A DNA stretch of 64,000 nucleotides from M0108 sp044228795 (GCA_044228795.1 JBGAUE010000008.1:1-64000), one strand, 5' to 3'. Shown: positions 1 through 9,023, counted from the first letter of the stretch. The notes: generated by a model from the sequence alone, not told the origin. Made by a program: numbers and translations.

Positions 1-142
1 GAAACAGATCATGAGGCCAATTTACAACAAATCCCTGGATTTAGACAAGGTTATAGTTATTTTGTGTGAACGACTTAAGATGCCAAAATTGGCGCAATTC
101 ACGCGTTCAAATGGAAGGCGATAGTCTCCCGGAGTTCTGCGG

Positions 143-463
143 TTATCCAAGGTTCATCGGGAATGACCATGACAAAGCCCTTTCATTGTCCGCAAGGTAG
201 ATAGCTATCCAGAAGCCTTCCCGATAGGTGATCCCTTCCCATTCCACATCGGCGAGTTTCCAATCCGACCAGATTTCATCCAGAACCCGATCGACATCCG
301 TTTCTTCGATCAAGGCAATCCAGCCATCATCATCGGGTTCATAAGAGCGTCCGGGTGGGTGGTAACCCACGATCAATCTTTCCACCAGGTCTTTGATGAT
401 CGGGTAGGCAGGATTTGATCCAGGGAGTTGCTTCAGGTCTGTGGTGGATTTGAAGTGCAGCAT
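143..463 (-). CDS. Small hypothetical protein, 106 aa
   Basis: I do not recognise this family. The protein is acidic and tryptophan-rich, with a DDDGW stretch and several aromatic residues and no membrane segment or signal peptide, so a small soluble cytoplasmic protein is likely. The ATG at 463 is preferred because a GGAG lies 5 nt upstream; an in-frame ATG at 493 would sit inside the T-tract of a terminator. A short hairpin (475-488, CGGAG/CTCCG with a four-base loop) lies just upstream of the ribosome site and may influence translation. Base composition is less GC-rich than the core genes to the right. Confidence 0.5.
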   Translation of the reverse strand: MLHFKSTTDLKQLPGSNPAYPIIKDLVERLIVGYHPPGRSYEPDDDGWIALIEETDVDRVLDEIWSDWKLADVEWEGITYREGFWIAIYLADNERALSWSFPMNLG

Positions 464-492
464 AAGGACTCCTGCGGAGTTTTCTCCGGGCA

Positions 493-516
493 TAAAAAAA
501 CCCGCCGAAGCGGGTT
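493..516 (-). terminator. Orphan intrinsic terminator (minus strand)
   Basis: A 7-bp stem (AACCCGC at 499-505, GCGGGTT at 510-516) closes a TTCG tetraloop when read on the minus strand and is followed by a run of T residues. This is a textbook rho-independent terminator. No gene reading into it from the right is visible, so the gene it served seems to be missing. Confidence 0.75.
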
Positions 517-956
517 ATAGTAGGATTGGTAGAGTGTGGAATAAGTAGTGACCTGATCGGCAGGATGGAATTTTCTAAGAAACTGATTAATATAAAATTC
601 GTTATCATCCTACGGACTTGAGCATACCGTGGATTGGAAAGATTTGTTCTAATGATCTCCTAGTGTTATTGTGAAAAATATTTTAATCAGGTGAAATTGA
701 TTAAATCAATGGAGAAATGAATGAAATCGAATGCCAAGCCAACCGCTTGAAATCATGAAGTGCTGCACTGGATTCTGGAGTTATTCCCTTACTGCGACAA
801 CAAATCCGCCCTCGATTTAGAAATATCAACCGCAGCACCGCTTCATATGCCAGATGAGTCCGTACAATTTTCTCTATTAACCCAATGCTGTTATTTCTTA
901 GAGATATTCCGATCCTCTTTGACTGTTATGTCCGTTAACTAAGGTATATAACCGGA
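517..956. other. AT-rich intergenic stretch, no gene recognised
   Basis: About 440 bases of AT-rich DNA between the orphan terminator and the sulfatase-family gene. A 60-codon open frame at 760-942 has no recognisable content or convincing ribosome site and I treat it as chance. A TTGACT at 919-924 resembles a -35 box, but no -10 box lies at a suitable distance before the start at 957. Confidence 0.5.
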
Positions 957-2843
957 ATGATCAAGTACCCCGATTTATCACATAGGTGGGTTGGTTTCCT
1001 GTTGCCTCCGGGGCTGCCATTCATAGCCTTGAATCTAGTAAAGCTATATTACGCATCAATAGCTATTGGGGTATCAACTAGGTGGGGTCACCTGGCAAAT
1101 CTCATATTCTTGATGACAACAGCTTCCCTTGTTGGATTTTTTTGCTCAGCACGAAAGCATCTAATTGGTCTTGCGATAATATCTTTAGTCATTTCGGTGG
1201 TACTGCTAATTGACATACTGCATTATAGATTCTTTGCGGAAATAGCTTCTGTAACTGAGTTTAGGCAGGCGTTCATTCTTGGGATTTTTGGTGGAGGGGT
1301 TTCGTCGTTAGTTAAATTGAGCGACCTTCTGCTGTTCATTGATGTCCCGCTTTTCATTTATTTCTATGCGCTGCTTGGCGCTGCCCCTTCTCGTCATATT
1401 ATGCCATGCAAATTCCTGCGTAATACTTTGATACTTGAAGGTTATTGCAGCGTATCTATATTCTTGGTATTAAATCATTTTGAGCACAGCAAGACGACTT
1501 TCGATGACAGGTCTTCATCCCTCATTGCGCCGCGTCTCGGCTTGCTGGGTTGGCACCTACTAGACGTTGGATTCTCCATACAAGACTTTGTCCAGCGTGG
1601 CGTTATCTCGCAAGATGAATTAGAAATGGTAGTAAATCATTTTGAAAATGAACCGTTAACCTCAAATCCTAGCGCGATAACTAACCGTGCGATACCTTCT
1701 GGTCTCGCTGAAGGAAGCAATCTTCTAGTTATTCAAGTTGAGTCGCTTCAAGCCTTTGTGATCGAACTTACTGTTAAAGGGAGCGAAGTTACGCCCAACC
1801 TCTCTCGTCTCAAACGCGAGTCGCTCTATTTTAATAATTTCTTTTCCCAGGCATCAATCGGAGCAACTTCTGATGCTGAGTTTTCGGTCCTAAATTCGCT
1901 TCTTCCGACGCGTCGCGGTGCAACGGTATATCATCATGCCAATAATGAGTATTTTGCTCTCCCGCGACTCCTGCAAGAGCATGGGTACGAAACGCTTGTG
2001 ATGGTCCCTTGCACGCGTAGTGTCTGGAATCAAGACCGGATGGATCGGAAGTACGGATTTGGTAGGAGATTATATTCAGAGTTTTTTAAAGGGAATGGAA
2101 TAGACAAGGAGGTAGCCTATGATGACGATATGTACCAACTCGCTCTTCCCTTAATTGAACAATCGCGGCAACCGTTCTTCTTATTTATGATAACTGCCTC
2201 AAGTCATACACCCTTTTCGCATTTCAACAAAGATTTGGCACCCTTCGACTGCGGTGATGTTGGTAGCATGACTGTTTGCGATTACTTGAAGGCTATTCAT
2301 TATGCTGACGCATCCCTCGGCGAATTTATTGATAAAATCAGAAGCAGCCCACTTGGAATGAATACAACAATTGTAATTTATGGCGACCATGAAGGCGTAT
2401 CAATGGCCCAGCGAATCGAGGCGGGGCTTTCAGTCAATGGAATCGATGCCCTGGTTCGCGGGCGAGTGCCTTTGATTATTAGTCTCCCAGTCGACCGATT
2501 ACTACAACACGACTTTGAATCATTGGGTGGTCAAATTGATCTTGGCCCTACTATTTTGGATTTGCTAGGGTATTCACACTTATCAGTGCGTTATCTTGGC
2601 AGCAGCTTGCTCGCACCAGAAAAAGAACATATTGTGGTGTTCCGTTCAGGCGATTTTGTTTCGGAAGACTACTTTTACTCAAGAACAAAAAATTCCGTAC
2701 AAGCCATCTCGGAAGTTAGTGGCATACTCGATCCTACATCGATTCAATTCTTATTACAAAAAGCAAACGAAACTATTGAAATCTCTGACATTTTGTTAGA
2801 CTATAATCTCGTGCATGCCCCCCCCGCATCGGATCAGAACTAG
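957..2843 (+). CDS. LtaS-like membrane phosphoglycerol transferase / sulfatase-family protein, 628 aa
   Basis: Member of the alkaline-phosphatase-superfamily group that includes LtaS and OpgB. The N-terminal 170 residues carry about five hydrophobic segments, followed by an extracytoplasmic catalytic domain from about residue 250. Visible motifs are IQVES (metal-ligand Glu262), GATSDAEF (presumed nucleophile Thr304, matching the LtaS threonine) and YGDHEG near residue 480 (metal-binding Asp-His). By family it would move phosphoglycerol or phosphoethanolamine head groups from phospholipids to an envelope glycan; the acceptor here is unknown. The ribosome site is weak. Codon use is clearly AT-richer than all genes after 3500, which points to horizontal transfer. 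It stands alone, with no glycosyltransferase partner. Confidence 0.82.
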   Translation: MIKYPDLSHRWVGFLLPPGLPFIALNLVKLYYASIAIGVSTRWGHLANLIFLMTTASLVGFFCSARKHLIGLAIISLVISVVLLIDILHYRFFAEIASVTEFRQAFILGIFGGGVSSLVKLSDLLLFIDVPLFIYFYALLGAAPSRHIMPCKFLRNTLILEGYCSVSIFLVLNHFEHSKTTFDDRSSSLIAPRLGLLGWHLLDVGFSIQDFVQRGVISQDELEMVVNHFENEPLTSNPSAITNRAIPSGLAEGSNLLVIQVESLQAFVIELTVKGSEVTPNLSRLKRESLYFNNFFSQASIGATSDAEFSVLNSLLPTRRGATVYHHANNEYFALPRLLQEHGYETLVMVPCTRSVWNQDRMDRKYGFGRRLYSEFFKGNGIDKEVAYDDDMYQLALPLIEQSRQPFFLFMITASSHTPFSHFNKDLAPFDCGDVGSMTVCDYLKAIHYADASLGEFIDKIRSSPLGMNTTIVIYGDHEGVSMAQRIEAGLSVNGIDALVRGRVPLIISLPVDRLLQHDFESLGGQIDLGPTILDLLGYSHLSVRYLGSSLLAPEKEHIVVFRSGDFVSEDYFYSRTKNSVQAISEVSGILDPTSIQFLLQKANETIEISDILLDYNLVHAPPASDQN

Positions 2844-3494
2844 GGTGAATTTCTTCCTCAACGGTGACCGGTCTACTTCAAAGGTAATGCCGCCTGCAGT
2901 GGCCGTAACTCCATTGGTAAAGTTTATCTGACACTGGCTTTACGAAACTGTTCTTGAAAAAACCCGACAACCGACAGTTGACTTTGGATGAATAGCACAT
3001 GACCGGCATGTTGTTAACCCCAAAGGTTTTCTCTGGTGCCGTACTGGATAGAGGATTGCGTTGGAGGTTAACCGTCGACGATGTTGGGCTTGGACCGCCC
3101 ATCACCCACTTATCCTTTTATCCCGCCGCACCAGAACCCTGAACGTCAAGATCCCTTTCAGGTTGCGCTTAGTGTGCCATGAGAAAATGGCGTAGGGAAA
3201 TATACCCTTCGAGTTATTTATGCTCCAAAACCTACCCGAGCCCTAATTTACCCAATTTATGTATTTACAAATCCCATGCTCCCTGGCCTCCAAGCCCTCG
3301 CATCCCTCCCTGTTCCTGTTAGTGTTGCTAGCTGATGCTTTTAGTGTAAACACACATATCCTATTGAATCCTAATAAGAATTCCGAAGGCTCCCTGCTCC
3401 TTGTAGAGGTCCATCAAGCATCCCAGTGATCGCGGCTCTCGCCAAGGACGAGCAACTCTTACTCCCAGCATACCCAGCCGCAAGACGCTCACAA
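2844..3494. other. Intergenic region, no gene recognised
   Basis: About 650 bases after the sulfatase-family gene. The composition changes from AT-rich to mixed, and short open frames on both strands (for example 2878-3105 minus and 3426-3791 plus) show no recognisable protein character. It may be decayed DNA at the edge of a transferred segment. No inverted-repeat ends, transposase remnant or tRNA were found. Confidence 0.45.
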
Positions 3495-3600
3495 GCGGGG
3501 TCTGGTGCTCCTGTCCGGGGGCGTGCATGGCAGGGATGCCATGCCCGAGCCTCCAGGGATGGATTTACGGCGTCCCCCGGACAGGAGCACCAGACCCCGC
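3495..3600. repeat. Nested palindrome: 27-bp perfect inverted repeat enclosing an 8-bp hairpin
   Basis: Bases 3495-3521 are the exact reverse complement of 3574-3600. In the 52-base spacer, GCATGGCA (from 3524) pairs with TGCCATGC across a GGGA loop. The spacer phrase CCTCCAGGGATGGATTTACGGCG resembles an intergenic palindrome type I associate with gammaproteobacteria, which is a recollection rather than a search result. The right arm encodes the last residues of rarA, so the element has invaded or extended the end of that gene. It could also act as a strong transcription stop for lolA-rarA. Confidence 0.8.
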
Positions 3601-4920
3601 CCGCGCCAGCCTATCCAGCTCCCGCAAATGCACCAGCTTTTCCCGAATGCGAATCTCCAACCCACGATCCACCGGTGCGTAATAGCGCCGTGGCCGCAGA
3701 CCATCGGGAAAATAGACCTCGCCAGCGGCATAGGCCTCGGGCTCATCATGGGCATAGCGGTAGTCATGACCGTAGCCCAGCTCCTTCATGAGCCGGGTCG
3801 GAGCGTTACGCAAATGAACGGGAACCTCCAGAGAGCCAGATTGGCGGGCATCCTCCTGGGCGGCCTTCCAGGCCAGATAGACGGCGTTGCTCTTAGCCGC
3901 GCAGGCCATATAAACCACCGCCTGGGCAATGGCCAGCTCTCCCTCGGGACTGCCCAGACGCTCCTGGACATCCCAGGCGTTGAGGGCCAATTCCAGGGCC
4001 CGCGGATCGGCATTGCCGATATCCTCGCTGGCCATACGCGCTACCCGCCGGGCAAGGTAGAGGGGGTCGCAGCCGCCATCGATCATGCGCGCCAGCCAAT
4101 AGAGGGCGGCGTCCGGGCTCGATCCGCGCACCGACTTGTGCAGGGCGGAGATCTGGTCATAGAAGATGTCACCGCCCTTATCGAAACGGCGGGCATGACC
4201 CGCTATGACCTCCTTCACCACCCCTTCGTCAATCTCTCCGCCCTCGCTCAGGTCCGCCGCCAGCTCCAGCAGATTCAGGGCGCGGCGGGCATCACCATCC
4301 GCCGCCTCCGCCAGCACCTTTTTTTGCTCAGGGGCTAGTGTCAGCCCCAGTTGCCCCAGACCCCGTTCCTGGTCCGCCAAGGCCTGATCGATGACGCCTG
4401 CCAGGTCTTCCAGCTCCAAGGCCTTGAGGACATAGACCCGAGCGCGAGACAGGAGGGCATTGTTAAGTTCGAAGGAAGGGTTCTCGGTGGTGGCGCCGAT
4501 GAAGACCAGGGTCCCCTCCTCCACATGGGGCAGGAAGGCATCCTGTTGAGCCTTGTTGAAGCGATGAACCTCATCAATGAAGAGAATGCTGCCACGCCCA
4601 TCCGCGGCGCGCACCCGCCGGGCCTCCGCCACCGCCTCGCGGATGTCCTTGACACCCGACAGGACCGCCGAGAGGCGCATGAAGTGGCAGCCGGAAGACC
4701 CCGCCAGCAGTCTCGCGAGGGTCGTCTTGCCGGTTCCCGGCGGCCCCCAGAAGATCATCGAATGCGGCCGGTCCATCTCAATAGCACGCCGCAAGGGCTT
4801 GCCGGGGGCAAGAAGATGGGCCTGACCCCGAAATTCCGCGAGGGTGCGCGGGCGCATGCGCTCGGCTAAGGGGGCCGTGGTCAGCGCCGCGGCCTGGGTT
4901 GGGTAGGCAGCGGCCGCCAT
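3565..4920 (-). CDS. rarA: Replication-associated recombination protein A (AAA+ ATPase), 451 aa
   Basis: RarA/MgsA acts at stalled replication forks and binds SSB and single-strand/double-strand junctions. The clamp-loader-like AAA+ core shows Walker A GPPGTGKT, Walker B ILFIDEVHRFNK, sensor 1 GATTENPSFE, and the C-terminal tetramerisation domain with RYAHDEPEAYAAGEVYFPD. Length is normal for the family. The ATG at 4920 follows the lolA stop codon without a gap, so the two genes are translationally coupled, as in many gammaproteobacteria. The final residues (GAPVRGTP) are encoded by the right arm of the palindrome at 3574-3600 and look like an added tail, not native RarA sequence. Confidence 0.95.
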   Translation of the reverse strand: MAAAAYPTQAAALTTAPLAERMRPRTLAEFRGQAHLLAPGKPLRRAIEMDRPHSMIFWGPPGTGKTTLARLLAGSSGCHFMRLSAVLSGVKDIREAVAEARRVRAADGRGSILFIDEVHRFNKAQQDAFLPHVEEGTLVFIGATTENPSFELNNALLSRARVYVLKALELEDLAGVIDQALADQERGLGQLGLTLAPEQKKVLAEAADGDARRALNLLELAADLSEGGEIDEGVVKEVIAGHARRFDKGGDIFYDQISALHKSVRGSSPDAALYWLARMIDGGCDPLYLARRVARMASEDIGNADPRALELALNAWDVQERLGSPEGELAIAQAVVYMACAAKSNAVYLAWKAAQEDARQSGSLEVPVHLRNAPTRLMKELGYGHDYRYAHDEPEAYAAGEVYFPDGLRPRRYYAPVDRGLEIRIREKLVHLRELDRLARAGSGAPVRGTP

Positions 4921-5604
4921 CTACTGGATCTCGAGAAAGTCTCCGCCGATGGGCCTGTCCAATTTGAAAAGCTTGGGGTCCAGCTTGGGGTTGCGCTTGG
5001 TGTCCAGGAAGCTGAAGCGGGTGATCTGGCCAAAGCTATCCTCCATGAGCAGGGTATCCAGGGCCTCGCCGATGAAACCGATGCGGATCCGCTTCACCTG
5101 CCCATCCGGATCCTTGGGTTGCAACTCTACCCATTCACGCCCATCGCCGGGGTCCCAGGTGGAAATTTCGAAGTGGCGCTCAATGGGCTCGTTGGATGCC
5201 AGCAACTGCGCCGGAGTGCCGTCCAGGGCCTTGGCCTGACTCTGGTGGGAGATCTGATCGAGCTCTATGTCATGAAGCCAGACCCGATCGCCATCGGCCA
5301 CGATGACCTGCTCCATGGGCGCCCGGTATTCCCAGCGGAAACGGCCGGGCCGCTGGAGATAGAAGGTGCCCTCGGACTCAATCATGCGCCCGCCATCGGC
5401 GCTCAGGGTGTATTGACGAAATTCGGAAGTGAGGGTATTCAAACCCTTAAGATAGTCCTTCAACCGCGTCTCGCCGCTGGGTGCCGCCATGACGATCACG
5501 TTCAAGGCCAGCAGGGTGGTGGTCAAGGCCGTTGTTAGCACCCAGCCCCAGCGGGCTCGGCGGTGCCCCCGCGGGGCTAAGAGAGGTGTCCGTGTCATAC
5601 GCAT
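4921..5604 (-). CDS. lolA: Outer-membrane lipoprotein carrier LolA, 227 aa
   Basis: Periplasmic chaperone that takes lipoproteins from the LolCDE transporter and delivers them to LolB. A basic N-terminus and a hydrophobic stretch (about residues 18-40) ending at VMAAPSG form a signal peptide. The mature part has the LolA hallmarks: TLTSEFRQYT, GTFYLQRPGRFRWEY, and a C-terminal LKLDRPIGGDF. The ATG at 5604 (MRMTRTP) is chosen because the open frame upstream has no LolA-like sequence and would bury the signal peptide. It is first in a lolA-rarA pair. The ftsK gene often found before lolA is not here; a divergent yihY-type gene takes that place. Confidence 0.93.
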   Translation of the reverse strand: MRMTRTPLLAPRGHRRARWGWVLTTALTTTLLALNVIVMAAPSGETRLKDYLKGLNTLTSEFRQYTLSADGGRMIESEGTFYLQRPGRFRWEYRAPMEQVIVADGDRVWLHDIELDQISHQSQAKALDGTPAQLLASNEPIERHFEISTWDPGDGREWVELQPKDPDGQVKRIRIGFIGEALDTLLMEDSFGQITRFSFLDTKRNPKLDPKLFKLDRPIGGDFLEIQ

Positions 5605-5933
5605 GGTTAGTTCATTCAGTCCAGGTAGGCGAAAGTAGCTTGGCGGTAACAGCCAAAGACAGGTTAATGGTGGAAAAGTTGTGGCGAATGGCCCTGTATT
5701 GTAGCCCCGGCGGGCTCCTTCGGCCTGTACATCTACCGGTGACTGATACCGATTACACCCGGGTTTGCCATCTGCGAACCCGGTGAATAGACCCTGGCCT
5801 TGCCAAGGGGCTGGTGAAAACTTATCGCTTAAAACTCTCATCTGATCGGTATAGAGTGACAGACAGTTCGTGGATAGCCTTTAGCTCCCGGTCACCCGCC
5901 CCTTCACCTCCAACACCCTCTGGACCAGCCGCC
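5605..5933. other. Divergent intergenic region between lolA and the YihY-family gene
   Basis: About 330 bases that should carry the promoters of both divergent genes. Both reading frames stay open into this area, but the sequence shows no conserved protein motif. No consensus -35/-10 pair could be assigned. Confidence 0.4.
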
Positions 5934-7271
5934 ATGACCCAGCCTATAGGCTCCGCCAGCCCTGACAAGGAGACACTTGGAAATCGAGAGCCCAGCCTAG
6001 GCCTGATCGCGCGACTTGCCCTGAGGCTCCCGCGCCTCCCCATGGCCATGCTGCACGACTTCACCCAAGGTCAGATCAGTTTGTGGGCCATGAGTCTGGC
6101 CTATACCACCCTGCTCTCCCTGGTACCCCTGCTGGCGGTGAGCTTCTCCGTCCTCAAGGGTTTCGGCGTCCATAACCGTGTAGAGCCCCTGCTCCTGGAT
6201 GCCCTGGTACCGCTGGGGGAGACAGGTGCGATTATCGGCACCCAGCTCATTCAATTTGTAGAAAATGCCCAAGTCGCCGTGTTGGGCACCCTGGGATTCG
6301 TGCTTTTGATCTACACCTCGGTCACACTGATTCAGAAGACCGAGGAGGCCTTCAACTACATATGGCATGTCGCCCGGCCACGTTCCCTGGCCAATCGCTT
6401 CAGCCATTACCTGACCGTCATCCTGGTCGCCCCAGTGCTGTTTCTATCAGCCTCGGGTCTCGCTGGCACCATCCAGACCAGCGCCCCCCTCCAAAGTCTG
6501 CTGGCCATTGCGCCCCTTTCCAGACTGATGGCCCTCTTCGGCTGGCTACTTCCCTACCTGATACTCGCTGCCGCCTTTACTTTCATCTACACCTCGCTAC
6601 CCCACACCCGCGTCCAATTCCGCCCCGCCCTGGTCGGGGCCCTGGCGGCGGCGGTCCTATGGCGACTCACGAGCTGGGGATTCACCTTTTTCATGGCCGG
6701 CTCCACCCACCTCACCGCCATCTATTCCGGCTTCGCCATCCCCATCCTCTTCATGATGTGGATCCATATCGCCTGGCTCGTCCTCCTGGCTGGCGCCAGC
6801 ATCGCCTTTTACCTCCAACACCCCGAATACCTGGCGACACTCGACCGGGACGCAGGGCCTAGTTGCCAACTCCAGGAGCGCTGGGTCCTGGCAGTTGCGG
6901 GACAGGTGGCTCATCGCCATTACACCAGCGGGACACCCTATGACAGCGATAGCCTGGCCTACGCCCTGGCCCTGCCCAGCAATGCCATCCGGAATACGCT
7001 CGACATGCTGGAGGCCGGCGGATTCTTGTTGCGCACGGCGGAAGAGCCCAGCCGCTATGTTCCCCGTCGCGCCCCCGAGGCCATTGCCCTTAGTACGGTG
7101 CTGAACTTCGCGAGGTGCTACCCGAAGACTCTGGGCTCAGCCTCCCAGGATCCCACCGCTATCGAGACCCGCCTCGATGAAGTCAGGTACCAGGCCCTGT
7201 CAGGGTTGACCCTCAAGGACCTCGCCGATCAGATCGGGTCATCGAGACCCTTGCCGACCACGACACCCTAG
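5934..7271 (+). CDS. YihY/BrkB-family inner-membrane protein, 445 aa
   Basis: Family once called ribonuclease BN/YihY, now regarded as an integral membrane transporter-like family of uncertain function. About six hydrophobic segments lie between residues 40 and 320, with family motifs SLAYTTLLSLVPLLAV and AIYSGFAIPILFMMWIHIAW. A cytoplasmic tail of about 110 residues after the last segment contains a DSLAYALALPSNAIRNTLDMLEAGGFLL pattern that looks like a winged-helix fold. The ATG at 5934 (MTQPIGSA) is preferred to upstream in-frame starts, which would add unrelated sequence. Its 3' end overlaps rnhB on the opposite strand by 4 bp. Confidence 0.85.
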   Translation: MTQPIGSASPDKETLGNREPSLGLIARLALRLPRLPMAMLHDFTQGQISLWAMSLAYTTLLSLVPLLAVSFSVLKGFGVHNRVEPLLLDALVPLGETGAIIGTQLIQFVENAQVAVLGTLGFVLLIYTSVTLIQKTEEAFNYIWHVARPRSLANRFSHYLTVILVAPVLFLSASGLAGTIQTSAPLQSLLAIAPLSRLMALFGWLLPYLILAAAFTFIYTSLPHTRVQFRPALVGALAAAVLWRLTSWGFTFFMAGSTHLTAIYSGFAIPILFMMWIHIAWLVLLAGASIAFYLQHPEYLATLDRDAGPSCQLQERWVLAVAGQVAHRHYTSGTPYDSDSLAYALALPSNAIRNTLDMLEAGGFLLRTAEEPSRYVPRRAPEAIALSTVLNFARCYPKTLGSASQDPTAIETRLDEVRYQALSGLTLKDLADQIGSSRPLPTTTP

Positions 7272-7870
7272 GACGAAAACGGCGCCTCCCGCACGGGACG
7301 GAAGGAGTGGCGGTGGATGGGACTGGGACCCAGGGCACGCAAGGCGGCAAGGTGGGCTGGGGTCGGATAACCCTTATGAAGTGCAAGCCCATAGCCAGGA
7401 TGAAGTTTGTCCAGACGCGCCATTTCCCGGTCCCGGGCGACCTTGGCCAGGATGGAGGCGGCGGAGATGGCGGGTACTCTGGCATCGCCGCCCACAATAG
7501 CCTCGACGGGACAGCTCAGCCTGGGGCAGCGGTTGCCATCCACCAAGGCTCGATCGGGCGAGAACGCCAGACCATCGACCGCCCGCTGCATGGCCAGCAG
7601 GGTCGCCTGGAGGATGTTCAGGCTATCGATCTCCGCGGGGCTGGCACTGGCGACGGACCAGGCCAGGGCAAACTCCTGGATTTCGGGCTCTAGAAGGGCG
7701 CGACGGGCGGCGGACAGGCGTTTGGAGTCATCCAAACCCGCGATGAACCGGGCGGGATTAAGAATGACGGCGGCGGCGGTGACGGGGCCGGCCAGGGGCC
7801 CGCGACCCGCCTCGTCAATCCCTGCGATCAGAACCACAGGCAACCCCATGGCCGAACCTGGCGCCATCAT
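7268..7870 (-). CDS. rnhB: Ribonuclease HII, 200 aa
   Basis: Cleaves the RNA strand of RNA-DNA hybrids and single ribonucleotides in DNA, requiring Mn or Mg. The active-site signature GIDEAGRGPLAG near residues 17-28 supplies the first acidic residues; LVDGN and the SAASILAKVARD segment carry further catalytic or structural residues. The ATG at 7870 overlaps the lpxB stop as ATGA; a start at 7849 (MGLPVV) would also fit the family. It is the last gene of the lpxD-fabZ-lpxA-lpxB-rnhB run; dnaE, which often follows, is absent. Confidence 0.95.
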   Translation of the reverse strand: MMAPGSAMGLPVVLIAGIDEAGRGPLAGPVTAAAVILNPARFIAGLDDSKRLSAARRALLEPEIQEFALAWSVASASPAEIDSLNILQATLLAMQRAVDGLAFSPDRALVDGNRCPRLSCPVEAIVGGDARVPAISAASILAKVARDREMARLDKLHPGYGLALHKGYPTPAHLAALRALGPSPIHRHSFRPVREAPFSS

Positions 7871-9009
7871 GAAGCCGCCACCAATTCCAGCAAGGCCTGG
7901 GCGGCCTGGCGACCGGCGTCGAGGCGCAGTTGCTTATGGATCCTGGCGTAGGTCGCCTGGATCTCGGCCAGCTGGGGGGCATCCTCCAGGAGCGCCAGCA
8001 GGGCGGGCCCCATCAGTTCCGCCTGGCATCTGTCCTGGATAAATTCCGGCGCCAGTTCCCGACCCGCCAGAATATTCGCCATGGCGACGTGTGGCACTTT
8101 TATGAGGTTTAATACCTTGACCAGCCGGTACGTGAAGGCGTCGAGCCGATAGCCCACGACCATGGGACGTTTGAGTAGCAAGGCCTCGAGGGTGGCGGTA
8201 CCGGAAGCGGTCAGCACGGCGTCGGCGGCAATCATGGCCTCGCGCCCCCGGCCATCCACCAGGGTCAGGGGGACCTTCAGGCCGGCCCGCGCCCGTATCT
8301 CTTCGAACAAGTCCCGCAGGCGCGGGGATACCAATGGGACAACGAAGGCGAGCCCGGTGTTATGCCCCTGACACCAAGCGGCCGTCTCGATGAAAGGGCG
8401 CGCCAGTAGCTTGACCTCACTGACGCGACTGCCCGGCAGCAGAGCAATCACCGGGCCTGACAGGGGCAAACCCAAGGCCTGGCGGGCCGCACCGCGGTCC
8501 GTATGGAGGGGGATCTCGTCCGCCAGGGGGTGACCTATGTAGCGCGCAGCTACACCCCGCTCGCGCAGGAAGTCCTCTTCGAAGGGGAAAATGCTCAGTA
8601 CCAGATCGACCGCGGAGCGCAAGCCCTTGACCCGTCCAGGTCGCCAAGCCCAAACCGTGGGACTGACCAGGTGGGCGGTGGGAATCCCAGCCCGGCGCAG
8701 GCGCCGCTCCAGGGTCAGGTTGAAGTCGGGGGCGTCCACGCCGATAAAGAGGTCCGGCGGATGGGCTAGGAAATAATCGCCAAGCTGGCGCCTGAGGCTG
8801 AGTACCTCGGGCAGATGCCTAAGCACCTCGACCAGTCCCATGACGGCAAGGCGCTCCTGATCAAGGAGGGTCTCGCAACCAGCCTCGGCCATGCGCGGTC
8901 CGGCCACACCTATAAAGCTGATATCGGGCCGCGCCTCAAGCAGGGCACGGATGACACCGGCGGCAAGCTGATCCCCAGAGGGCTCGTTGGCGACAATGCC
9001 GATGAGCAT
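7867..9009 (-). CDS. lpxB: Lipid-A-disaccharide synthase, 380 aa
   Basis: Peripheral membrane glycosyltransferase (GT19) joining UDP-2,3-diacylglucosamine and lipid X to form the lipid A disaccharide. Family signatures are IGVAGPRMAEAGCE, IGVDAPDFNL, VSPTVWAWRPGR and the C-terminal SGTATLEALLLKRPMVVGYR. Length is normal. It begins 15 nt after lpxA on the same strand and its stop overlaps the rnhB start, indicating one transcript. Confidence 0.96.
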   Translation of the reverse strand: MLIGIVANEPSGDQLAAGVIRALLEARPDISFIGVAGPRMAEAGCETLLDQERLAVMGLVEVLRHLPEVLSLRRQLGDYFLAHPPDLFIGVDAPDFNLTLERRLRRAGIPTAHLVSPTVWAWRPGRVKGLRSAVDLVLSIFPFEEDFLRERGVAARYIGHPLADEIPLHTDRGAARQALGLPLSGPVIALLPGSRVSEVKLLARPFIETAAWCQGHNTGLAFVVPLVSPRLRDLFEEIRARAGLKVPLTLVDGRGREAMIAADAVLTASGTATLEALLLKRPMVVGYRLDAFTYRLVKVLNLIKVPHVAMANILAGRELAPEFIQDRCQAELMGPALLALLEDAPQLAEIQATYARIHKQLRLDAGRQAAQALLELVAAS

Positions 9010-9023
9010 CCGGCGCGGCGAGC

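Noticed and set aside
760..942. 60-codon frame before the sulfatase-family gene
   Set aside because: No good ribosome site, no motif, and cysteine-rich random composition.
2878..3105. 75-codon minus-strand frame after the sulfatase-family gene
   Set aside because: No family resemblance or ribosome site; probably chance in decayed DNA.
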